53,683 bases of DNA. Origin: a virus. The translations under genes were made by a program, and so were the position numbers. Positions 7,882 through 14,030 of this stretch are shown one piece after another (positions within the stretch are counted from its first letter, which is position 1; each line of letters starts with the position of its first letter). Below the pieces are notes generated by a model. The model was not told the origin of the DNA, searched no databases, and saw nothing but the letters and a program-made list of their open reading frames with translations. The stretch is taken from the IMG/VR virus record IMGVR_UViG_3300021168_000039, positions 1 through 53,683 of that record; one strand, 5' to 3'.

Positions 7882-8635
7882 GAACGGGTGCTCCGGTGAC
7901 ATCTCTAATGTGTGCATTTGGTTCCTCCGGTACTTCGATTTGTTCTTTGCTTTCGTCCAGCTCTTCCATGAAATTTCTTGGATCACTATTGTACTCGGCG
8001 CAGACAGCTTCCAAGCAATTGCCGTCCGTATACTCCACGGCTGCACCTGTGCCGTCCCGGCCTTTGCTGCCTAGTCGCTTCCGTACTGACTCGAAGCAAC
8101 GTTGCACGGTGTTCTCATAGGCACTCTTGGTGACTCGGTAGCTCTTAGTCACCATGGCATTCTCGCCCACGTTGCCCATCAGCCGCTGCACTTCGTCCTC
8201 TACTTCAACTGTGGTTAGTTCAGGAGCTTCAGCAATAAGGCGCACGATATGCTCAACCATGGGCTCGTTGGTCTTTGTCTCTGTGTTGAAGAAGGAGCTT
8301 TCAGGGTCCAACCCTGTAATGACGCGAAGCTTGGATACACCTACAGGCTCGTAGTCCTTCCTAGCTACTCCACAGGCACGGCAGACACGAACTATTCGAG
8401 CGAGGTACTGCGCCTTCCTATGCTTGATGCCTAGCTCCAACGACGCGTACTCACCGAGAGATTCGAAGCCCCACTCAACATAGCAATGGGATTCCTGAGC
8501 TTGAAAAAAAGCCTCAGCCAAGTCGAAGGTGTTTATCTCTATGTCATTGGCCAAGGCTCGTATGCGTTTACGCAGAGCGGCTAGCTTGGCTTCTCGGCCT
8601 GCTACGGCTTCTCCTACGATTACAATGGGCTCCAT
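7805..8635 (-). CDS. Uncharacterised phage DNA-binding-like protein
   Basis: 276 residues with TAAGGAG before the ATG at 8635. An N-terminal helical domain (FDLAEAFFQAQ, YVEWGFESLGEYASLELG, RKAQYLARIV) and a VGVSKLRVITGLDP segment resemble helical domains next to helix-turn-helix parts of partition or regulatory proteins. The C-terminal 80 residues are acidic and probably disordered. A regulatory or DNA-binding role is inference. Confidence 0.6.
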   Translation of the reverse strand: MEPIVIVGEAVAGREAKLAALRKRIRALANDIEINTFDLAEAFFQAQESHCYVEWGFESLGEYASLELGIKHRKAQYLARIVRVCRACGVARKDYEPVGVSKLRVITGLDPESSFFNTETKTNEPMVEHIVRLIAEAPELTTVEVEDEVQRLMGNVGENAMVTKSYRVTKSAYENTVQRCFESVRKRLGSKGRDGTGAAVEYTDGNCLEAVCAEYNSDPRNFMEELDESKEQIEVPEEPNAHIRDVTGAPVHVASEEAAQDSLPRTHVPFIVPTED

Positions 8636-8643
8636 GGTTCTCC

Positions 8644-8820
8644 TTAGAAGTACTTAGGCATGCGCCCGTTCCAACCTTCCGCAGCGTCGGCAGCTGTGGC
8701 TACTTTCTTTAGCTCAAAATGTTTCTCAAGGTATTCTTGCATCTCTTTACGAGCGTGCCAGAGCGGCGTATCGAACGAGGCCCAGGCTAAAGCCAGAATG
8801 TTTTTGACATGTTCTTCCAT
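8644..8820 (-). CDS. Small hypothetical protein
   Basis: 58 residues from the ATG at 8820 (TAAGGAGG upstream); a longer in-frame start would run through the terminator hairpin. Helical, ending KKVATAADAAEGWNGRMPKYF. It is the first gene after the terminator at 8836-8867. Confidence 0.6.
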   Translation of the reverse strand: MEEHVKNILALAWASFDTPLWHARKEMQEYLEKHFELKKVATAADAAEGWNGRMPKYF

Positions 8821-8835
8821 TATTTTCCTCCTTAA

Positions 8836-8867
8836 CAGAAAAATAGAGGGGAGGTTTGACCCTCCCC
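8836..8867 (-). terminator. Rho-independent terminator after the secreted protein gene
   Basis: On the minus strand GGGGAGG-GTCAAA-CCTCCCC forms a perfect 7-bp stem with a 6-base loop, followed by a tract containing TATTTTT. It lies between the stop at 8877 and the next start at 8820. Its stem-loop core is nearly the same as that of the terminator at 9445-9477. Confidence 0.8.
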
Positions 8868-8876
8868 ATTGTTCGT

Positions 8877-9407
8877 TCACTTGATGCGTAACGAGTACTC
8901 GAAGTCCAGCCATTCCGGCCGATCTTCATATCCAACAGCCGTGATTTGCTGAATGAAGATGGCCTCACGAGCATTCACGATGATGTAACGAGTACGCTTG
9001 GTCAGTATCACACCATCGAGCGTAAAGGTACGGTACGTATAAGTGAACGGCGCACCATTCCACGAATCATGACTGGTGTTAGCCGTGTCTACCGTGCCGC
9101 CCGTGCGGTCGTCGTTGGCGTAGAAGTCGGAGGACGTATAGTCCACAGCAATGTCATGGTCAATAAAGCGAACCGTGACTGCTTCTGCAACTTTGCCGTT
9201 CTGAGAAACGTACTTGTAATCGGTGCTGGTGTTCTCGCCATTCCTCGTTGGCAACATTGCAGTCACTGGGCCGTCGAATGTGGCCGAGAAGTTGGTGGTT
9301 GCGTACGGCGTGGTTGCCTTGCCTACGTTCGGGCCTACTGGGTAATCCTGAGAAAAGGCCGCAATGGAAAGAACGAGAATTGCTAAGATGGAGCTAAGGT
9401 ACTTCAT
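8877..9407 (-). CDS. Secreted protein, probable moron acquired from the host
   Basis: 176 residues from the ATG at 9407 with CAGGAG upstream. Residues 1-20 are a signal peptide ending AAFSQ. The mature part is beta-rich: FSATFDGPVTAML, NTSTDYKYVSQNG, VRFIDHDIAVDYTSSDFYAN, KRTRYIIVNAREAIFIQQI and a WLDFEYSLRIK end. I recall similar exported proteins in Acidobacteriota genomes. It is isolated between two terminators, unlike the overlapping genes around it, which is the usual layout of a moron. Function unknown; possibly alters the lysogen or infected-cell surface. Confidence 0.65.
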   Translation of the reverse strand: MKYLSSILAILVLSIAAFSQDYPVGPNVGKATTPYATTNFSATFDGPVTAMLPTRNGENTSTDYKYVSQNGKVAEAVTVRFIDHDIAVDYTSSDFYANDDRTGGTVDTANTSHDSWNGAPFTYTYRTFTLDGVILTKRTRYIIVNAREAIFIQQITAVGYEDRPEWLDFEYSLRIK

Positions 9408-9444
9408 TGATGTTGTTTCTCCTGTTTGGGTTTGTACATCTGAA

Positions 9445-9477
9445 TCTAAAATCGGTAGGGCAGGTTTGACCCTGCCC
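9445..9477 (-). terminator. Rho-independent terminator of the tmRNA gene
   Basis: Minus strand: GGGCAGG-GTCAAA-CCTGCCC, 7 bp with a 6-base loop, then TACCGATTTTAG. It follows the tmRNA tag stop codon by about 10 bases and shares loop and flanks with the hairpin at 8836-8867. Confidence 0.75.
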
Positions 9478-9486
9478 ACCCTATGG

Positions 9487-9622
9487 CTAGCGCCCTGCGG
9501 CAGCTGCCATAACCATCGGCTTTTCAGTCGCGGTTGGTTGTTACGTGTCCTTTTAACGAGGGCCACGTCATCTCGGGATGTCCACTGCTGTCTCGTAGTC
9601 GCAATCGAAACCTTTCAGGCCC
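9487..9622 (-). ncRNA. tmRNA coding piece (tRNA 5' half, PK1, tag reading frame)
   Basis: It begins at G1 (9622). The AAAGGTTTCGATTG segment occupies the place of the conserved GG(U/A)UUCGAC of tmRNA D-domains. PK1 uses 9572-9575 with 9557-9560 and 9564-9568 with 9543-9547. Resume codon GCG is at 9531-9529 with A at position -4. The tag reads Ala-Thr-Glu-Lys-Pro-Met-Val-Met-Ala-Ala-Ala-Ala-Gly-Arg, stop TAG 9489-9487. The other two frames give either no stop or a short unlikely peptide. Confidence 0.75.
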
Positions 9623-9627
9623 ATCAA

Positions 9628-9689
9628 AACGCTTCAGCGAGACCCGCTCTCCGGGTGTACGCCGGTAATGCCGTTATACCTGAAGCGTT
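9628..9689. repeat. 10-bp inverted repeat in the tmRNA intervening segment
   Basis: AACGCTTCAG (9628-9637) and CTGAAGCGTT (9680-9689) pair perfectly and start within a few bases of both mature ends (9622 and 9691). In the precursor this would extend the acceptor stem and present both processing sites to the tRNA-processing enzymes. Confidence 0.85.
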
Positions 9690-9690
9690 G

Positions 9691-9900
9691 TGGTGGACCT
9701 GCCGGTATCGAAACCGGGTCTTGCAACTCGTACCTCAGCTTCATACATCCATAACTTACGGGGCGTACGGCCCTACAGGGGAAGGGAGTTCATATCTGAG
9801 ATTTCATCTTTGCCTCACCTTAGTGCTCAGATTTCCACCAGGGCCGCTAAGCCCTCCCCCTGTAGAACCGCACGCCTCCACCATCGGCTTAACGTCGCCG
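9691..9900 (-). ncRNA. tmRNA acceptor piece (pseudoknot domain, T arm, CCA end)
   Basis: The 3' end is fixed by CCA at 9693-9691. Upstream lie a 9-bp stem (9773-9781 with 9857-9865), a pseudoknot inside it (9840-9844 with 9851-9855, crossed by 9820-9823 with 9847-9850), and a 7-bp stem (9794-9800 with 9826-9832). These are expected for the PK2-PK4 domain. The 5' end is not determined; it must lie after the stop at 9908 unless it overlaps the gene. Confidence 0.75.
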
Positions 9901-9907
9901 CGACGAC

Positions 9908-10129
9908 CTACTCGGGCACTTCTACAAGCCTGCCCTGTTTGTCTGTGTTGTAATTCTTATCAGCGATGCTGTTGTAGCGCACAAGGTTGATCTTATTGTC
10001 CACGATACGCAAAGCAACCAGAGACCAACCAGCGGTTTCGTCAGTGATCACTAAGTCTCCGTCGATAAGCTTGGCTGACAACTTAGCAAGCTCATAGTTC
10101 CTTTCCCCGTTGAGTTCTATTTTCAACAT
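9908..10129 (-). CDS. Small hypothetical protein
   Basis: 73 residues from the ATG at 10129 with AAAAAGGAG upstream. Beta-rich (DGDLVITDETAGWSLVALRI, NKINLVRYNSIADKN). It lies directly upstream of the tmRNA gene and could share its transcript; no promoter is visible between them. Confidence 0.6.
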   Translation of the reverse strand: MLKIELNGERNYELAKLSAKLIDGDLVITDETAGWSLVALRIVDNKINLVRYNSIADKNYNTDKQGRLVEVPE

Positions 10130-10142
10130 TATTTTCTCCTTT

Positions 10143-11090
10143 TTAGATTGTGATTGGCGGCAGAACTTCACCACCCTTGGCTTGCTGAGCAGGGGCTTCG
10201 GCCACTGCCGCATCTACCTCGGCTTCGTCGTTCTGCTGCACTTGCTGTGCTTCTGCGCGTTGCTGCATCAGGTCGAGGTACAACTGACCAAACTCAGCTT
10301 TGTCCTCAGGCTTCATTAGAGCAAAGTTCTTGAAGCCCATGACGTACGGTCCACCATCTTTGCTTGCAGCGTAGATATCGAAGCTGATGTCAAAGATGTT
10401 CGGCATCGGCAAGATTGGGAGCTGCCCAGTTTCTGGCACAGTAAACCCAGGCGTCGTACGGAACTCTTGGAACTGCTCTCCGGTTTCCTGATTTTGCAGA
10501 GTCACTAGCGAATATCCGCGCTGCTTATTCTCAGCACGTACATTGGCCATCAACTTCGCAAGCAGGCCGGACATCTGAGTTTCCATGGCTTGCTTGAAGG
10601 GCGAAGCGCTTGTGCCCTTGATGTCGAGGTAGTAAGGCGTCTGTGTTGCACGATCAGCGAGTAACAAGTGCCAATACGCACCGCACGGAGGGAGATCCTT
10701 GGGGTCCTTCGTCTTGCGCCATGTGTTCCAGTTGATGTCTCCCTTGGGGCACTTTGCGCAGTACATGGCCTGAGGGTCAGCTGCACGGTCATGTGGACGA
10801 ATGCCGTCCAGCGAGAAGCATGCCTTGTTGTCCTTAGAGAACACGGTGGGATCACGGTACCACTCACGACGTGGCTGAGGTACGGCCAAGAGCACTGCGC
10901 GAATGGTCTTGCCCAGGTGCTCATTCGTTGACAACACTCGGAATTCCCCGGGCACCACATTCTCTTGACGGCTGCTCTTATGGACCAGTTCCAGAAAGCT
11001 AGGGCGTGCTTTGAAAATCGAGGAGCCGAGACCTACGCCCCCAGACATTATAGCTGTGTTGTTGTTCAGTACTACCAGTGCATCGCTCAT
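10143..11090 (-). CDS. Possible phage ssDNA-binding / replication accessory protein
   Basis: 315 residues, CAGGAG before the ATG at 11090. The centre has a Cys-rich segment (YCAKCPKGDINW, then PPCGAYWHLLLADR) followed by TQTPYYLDIKGTSASPFKQA, a pattern I associate loosely with phage single-strand binding or recombination mediator proteins. The C-terminal 45 residues are Gln/Ala/acidic, as in the acidic tails of SSBs, ending LPPITI. Its neighbour is a PD-(D/E)XK nuclease, which fits a recombination/replication module. Assignment is tentative. Confidence 0.5.
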   Translation of the reverse strand: MSDALVVLNNNTAIMSGGVGLGSSIFKARPSFLELVHKSSRQENVVPGEFRVLSTNEHLGKTIRAVLLAVPQPRREWYRDPTVFSKDNKACFSLDGIRPHDRAADPQAMYCAKCPKGDINWNTWRKTKDPKDLPPCGAYWHLLLADRATQTPYYLDIKGTSASPFKQAMETQMSGLLAKLMANVRAENKQRGYSLVTLQNQETGEQFQEFRTTPGFTVPETGQLPILPMPNIFDISFDIYAASKDGGPYVMGFKNFALMKPEDKAEFGQLYLDLMQQRAEAQQVQQNDEAEVDAAVAEAPAQQAKGGEVLPPITI

Positions 11091-11272
11091 TGTTTCTCCT
11101 GTTTGATTTCAGTTTTGTGAATAGCTGTGGGAAGTGCTGTACAGACTCTTTGTCCATCAGGCAGATGTCCTACGATGTACACCAGCTGGTCGTCATTGTG
11201 TCTGACGAACCAGCAGTCCTTCGTAGGGTCCAGCTCCTCTATTGTCTTGATAACGTCCGCTGGTGTCATCAT
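11087..11272 (-). CDS. Small hypothetical protein
   Basis: 61 residues. It starts ATG at 11272 (GGAGGG upstream, overlapping the nuclease stop) and ends TGA overlapping the next ATG, so it is coupled at both ends. Core CWFVRHNDDQLVYIVGHLPD suggests a small beta domain. Unknown. Confidence 0.65.
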   Translation of the reverse strand: MMTPADVIKTIEELDPTKDCWFVRHNDDQLVYIVGHLPDGQRVCTALPTAIHKTEIKQEKQ

Positions 11273-12714
11273 CCCTCCATGGGTACCACAAACGGCTTGC
11301 GTTCTATTGGGGCTTCTTCCTCAATAGGCCGAGATGAAGAAACAGGATCTGCAACCACGAGTGGGATAGCAGGTGCCTCTGCATGCTTGGGTCGTTCCAC
11401 AGTGTGTACGCAAACGTCGGTTGGTTCGGCATTCTCGGACACAATGGGCAATACTGATTCTTTGACTCGCTCCACTTCAGCATGCTTCACCTCGTCCTCA
11501 GGTACCAAGGTATTTTCTTTAGCATCTTGTGTCTTCGCAAGCTTGGCTTCCTCCCTGGCTTTCTTCGCATCAGCTTTGATCCTCTCTTTCTCAGCTGCTC
11601 TGTCCAACTTTAGCTGTGCCTTATCGGCTTCCTTCTTGACCTTGGCCGCAGCTTTGTCTATTTCTTTCTGGATAGCCTTTAGTTGTTTCTTGGCTTCGCG
11701 TACGCCCTTTTTTTGCAGGCTCATGCGCTCCTTTACGGAGTCCAGAAGCTTGTTGAGTGCAAGGCACGTTAAGAAGCCCTCAAAGTCTTCCTTGAAGTCC
11801 TTAGCCGTGCAGTGCCATGGTTCAAACTTTCCAGCTTCTTCTTCGTTCTTGCCGAGGCGAAGTATCCAGCGATCCTTGATGTCAAGGCCCTGCTCTTCTT
11901 GCTCCGCGTGTTGGTAGCTCGCTGTTTGAAAAAGATACTCGATATGCAAAGCATTGCTGCTCTTGAAGTCGATGAGCGATAGACGATCCTTGAATTGCTC
12001 AGTGCAGCACGACGGGTCACCACAGGAGTCCACTGTGGCGAGCCCGTCCATGGTCCCGGCGTAACCGTACTCACGGGAATAGATCTTCTGTTCAGTTTTT
12101 ATCCAGCGCACATTGTGTAGCCGCATCCATGCTAAGCCAGCCTCAGCGCACGCCTTGGCTTTCTCGTCAGTCGGAATGTTGCGCAGTTCAAGTACTGTGC
12201 TGTTCGTGTGATCAATCGCGTGCTGAATGGAATCAGATAGACACAGGTGCGCAATGTGCCCGATGTCCCCAGCCTCTTCCAGCTTTTCTTTGTGTGCACC
12301 TTTGGCTTCCAAGGCGAGCTTGGTGAAGTCTGTGAGAGTCATTGGAGCGATCCAAGAAACTCCCGAGGTGTCCTGTACAACTGGGATTGTCCTCAGCAGC
12401 TTCTCAATCGCCATCTTAGCTGCCCACGGTACGAGCATGACTGAGCGATCAATAGCTTTCTTCAGGACATTGGTGACTCCGTACAATTCTATCAGGTTGC
12501 CGAGGTCCGGGTCCACACGAAAATAAACGTGATCTTCTTTGTTGTAACGAACCTCTTCTGTGTGATTGTAAAACCACAGAATCTCCATGGACGTTGTGAA
12601 TGTGTCCATGAAGGAAGCCAGAGCGTTTGGCGCTCCGGCGCTGAGCAGGTTGGTCTCAGGCACGGCTTCTGCGCCTCCACCGAACCTGCTCAGAAAGTTT
12701 TCTGCACTTCCCAT
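11269..12714 (-). CDS. PD-(D/E)XK nuclease (RecB/Cas4-like) with coiled-coil tail
   Basis: 481 residues from the ATG at 12714, which overlaps the upstream TAA. Nuclease core: GDIGHIAH near 149-156 (motif His), YAGTMDGLATVD at 219-230, LIDFKSS at 247-253 supplying D-x-K, and YQHAEQEE further on. This is the RecB-family exonuclease layout used in recombination and end processing. After about residue 310 there is a long Lys/Glu/Ala coiled coil, then a Pro/Glu-rich acidic tail. The tail is unusually long and may tether partners. Confidence 0.75.
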   Translation of the reverse strand: MGSAENFLSRFGGGAEAVPETNLLSAGAPNALASFMDTFTTSMEILWFYNHTEEVRYNKEDHVYFRVDPDLGNLIELYGVTNVLKKAIDRSVMLVPWAAKMAIEKLLRTIPVVQDTSGVSWIAPMTLTDFTKLALEAKGAHKEKLEEAGDIGHIAHLCLSDSIQHAIDHTNSTVLELRNIPTDEKAKACAEAGLAWMRLHNVRWIKTEQKIYSREYGYAGTMDGLATVDSCGDPSCCTEQFKDRLSLIDFKSSNALHIEYLFQTASYQHAEQEEQGLDIKDRWILRLGKNEEEAGKFEPWHCTAKDFKEDFEGFLTCLALNKLLDSVKERMSLQKKGVREAKKQLKAIQKEIDKAAAKVKKEADKAQLKLDRAAEKERIKADAKKAREEAKLAKTQDAKENTLVPEDEVKHAEVERVKESVLPIVSENAEPTDVCVHTVERPKHAEAPAIPLVVADPVSSSRPIEEEAPIERKPFVVPMEG

Positions 12715-12866
12715 TATCGCTCTCGGTCCTGTCTGAGGACTTCTTCCCACAAAAGCTTGGCCTCTTCCACAGCTTCTTTTCGGAGAAGATATTCATACCT
12801 TTTAACATTCAGGGTAGTTGCTCTAATGGATGCAGCGGCCAACAAAATAAAGTCATTCAGTTCCAT
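12714..12866 (-). CDS. Small helical protein
   Basis: 50 residues from the ATG at 12866 (AAGGAGAG upstream; TAATG overlap with the preceding gene) to a TAA overlapping the nuclease ATG. Reads as two helices (NDFILLAAASIRATTLNVKR, EAVEEAKLLWEEVLRQ). Coupled to the nuclease and possibly a partner of it. Confidence 0.6.
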   Translation of the reverse strand: MELNDFILLAAASIRATTLNVKRYEYLLRKEAVEEAKLLWEEVLRQDRER

Positions 12867-13081
12867 TATGTGCTCTCCTTCCACTGGTTCATCCACCATT
12901 GGTTTTCCTGAGCAGACTGCATGTCCACTCGGGCTTTAGCAACCACGTCACTGGCTTCGAAGTCAGGGCTCAGGCTATAGCGTTGGGTAGACAAGTAAGG
13001 CCTGTCGTCGTGAGCGTACGCTGTGCTTGGCAGACGCGCTAGAGCTGCCATGTCCTTATCGTCCTTGTGTGGAAATTTCAT
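12866..13081 (-). CDS. Small hypothetical protein
   Basis: 71 residues, GAGGAGG before the ATG at 13081. It overlaps the upstream gene by 26 bases. No recognised motif; Gln/Trp-rich C-terminus (ENQWWMNQWKEST). Confidence 0.6.
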   Translation of the reverse strand: MKFPHKDDKDMAALARLPSTAYAHDDRPYLSTQRYSLSPDFEASDVVAKARVDMQSAQENQWWMNQWKEST

Positions 13082-13445
13082 CGGTCACCTCCTCGTGGAT
13101 GACGGCAAATTCAAGGTTGTTCGGACGCCAAGTTACTAAGACTCCATCAGGGACTTCTGAGATGGGCACTTGTCGTCCCTTAGGAATATCCTCGGCGTAG
13201 AATGTCTCACCTACGACTTCAGCGGTCGTCTCGCGTCGAATGAGGTTGTCCTTGGCAACTTCCCCAGGAAGAACCTCAGCAAGGCTTGGTTCAGTACCTA
13301 GGCCAGCCCTAGCACGAACTTGAGCATCGTCCAGTTCCCTCAGTTCTGAGGCAATGGGATTCAAGGAGTTGATAGGGACACCATAGAAGCTGCCCACGAC
13401 CTCACCTATGTCATCGCTATGGATTACTTGGGTGTCCGTTCTCAC
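13056..13445 (-). CDS. Hypothetical protein
   Basis: 129 residues from a GTG at 13445 with GGAGG four bases upstream, overlapping the previous stop as GTGA. The C-terminal part VPISEVPDGVLVTWRPNN resembles VPISELPNGTLAIAINGG in the protein encoded at 22515-23255, suggesting a shared small domain. Confidence 0.6.
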   Translation of the reverse strand: MRTDTQVIHSDDIGEVVGSFYGVPINSLNPIASELRELDDAQVRARAGLGTEPSLAEVLPGEVAKDNLIRRETTAEVVGETFYAEDIPKGRQVPISEVPDGVLVTWRPNNLEFAVIHEEVTDEISTQGR

Positions 13446-13699
13446 TGAGCCTCCGTTATCAGGTCGTTAAGCCAAAACTTAAAAGCCTTCACAGGCCTGT
13501 TGTTATCAAACTTGTGTATGAAACGTGTAGCCCTTGTAGGTAGCTCTACAGAATACCCATCAACTTCTGCACAGTCGTCATCCACTCCTACTGCTTTGTA
13601 TCCATACTCTTTTAGAGACAAGGCAATGGGGCAAGAGGAATAACTTCGTGGCTTGCCGTTCTTGATGTGACTCTCCTTCACTTCAATCAGCTTTCTCAT
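13442..13699 (-). CDS. Conserved small phage protein
   Basis: 85 residues, CAAGGAGAG before the ATG at 13699. The pattern ESHIKNGKPRSYSSCPIALSL...LPTRATRFIHKFDNNRPVKAFKFWL is familiar from several phage families but has no assigned function. ATGA overlap with the preceding small gene. Confidence 0.65.
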   Translation of the reverse strand: MRKLIEVKESHIKNGKPRSYSSCPIALSLKEYGYKAVGVDDDCAEVDGYSVELPTRATRFIHKFDNNRPVKAFKFWLNDLITEAQ

Positions 13700-13866
13700 T
13701 TGCTCTCCTTGATGCGGTATTCAAGTTCATTTTTTCGTGCTTGGTAACGGGCTCGTCTCTGTGCGCTTCCTTCGGTGTACTTGCCATCAGACCCCGTATT
13801 ACCAGACTGCACCCAACGACGGCTGGCTGGCAACATAAACTGCACGATGTATTTCTTAGTTTTCAT
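13696..13866 (-). CDS. 56-residue small protein, tandem paralogue 1
   Basis: Reads from the ATG at 13866, with ATGA overlaps at both ends. N-terminus KTKKYIVQF, then GNTGSDGKYTEGSAQRRARY and a C-terminal EYRIKESK. The next gene upstream encodes a clear paralogue with the same TKKYIVQ, GNTG-x-DGKYT, SAQRRARYQ and YRIKE blocks. Function unknown. Confidence 0.75.
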   Translation of the reverse strand: MKTKKYIVQFMLPASRRWVQSGNTGSDGKYTEGSAQRRARYQARKNELEYRIKESK

Positions 13867-14030
13867 TTGATCTCCTTGATGCGGTACTTGAGTCCCATTC
13901 CGTTCTTTTCCTGATAGCGAGCGCGTCTCTGTGCGCTCTCTTTGGTGTACTTGCCATCAGCTCCTGTGTTTCCAGACCGCTTCCAGCCCCAGTCAAAATG
14001 CGCTTGCACAATGTACTTCTTGGTTTCCAT
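13863..14030 (-). CDS. 55-residue small protein, tandem paralogue 2
   Basis: Reads from the ATG at 14030, which overlaps the ParB-like gene stop (TAATG), to a TGA overlapping the start at 13866. Contains ETKKYIVQ, GNTGADGKYTKESAQRRARY and KYRIKEIK. A more distant third member may be at 31508-31678. Confidence 0.75.
   Translation of the reverse strand: METKKYIVQAHFDWGWKRSGNTGADGKYTKESAQRRARYQEKNGMGLKYRIKEIK

Larger units (their letters stand above)
9478..9900 (-). ncRNA. ssrA: Circularly permuted two-piece tmRNA gene
   Basis: Read on the minus strand, the order is acceptor piece, intervening segment, coding piece, as in permuted tmRNAs. Acceptor stem: 5' GGGCCTG (9622-9616) with 3' CAGGTCC (9701-9695), 7 bp with one G-U, then A and encoded CCA (9693-9691). 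T arm: CCGGT-TTCGAT-ACCGG (9717-9702). P2: TTGCGACT with AGTTGCAA, CAGC with GCTG, ACATCC with GGATGT. PK1: CGAG with CTCG crossed by ACGTG with CACGT. The tag frame starts 11 bases after PK1, as in E. coli. tmRNA rescues stalled ribosomes together with SmpB; no smpB is seen here. Outer ends are approximate. Confidence 0.85.

Noticed and set aside
11078-11917. 279-residue plus-strand frame
   Set aside because: Antisense to the coiled-coil tail of the nuclease. Ser/Ala/Phe-rich composition is a mirror of the Lys/Glu/Ala codons on the other strand.
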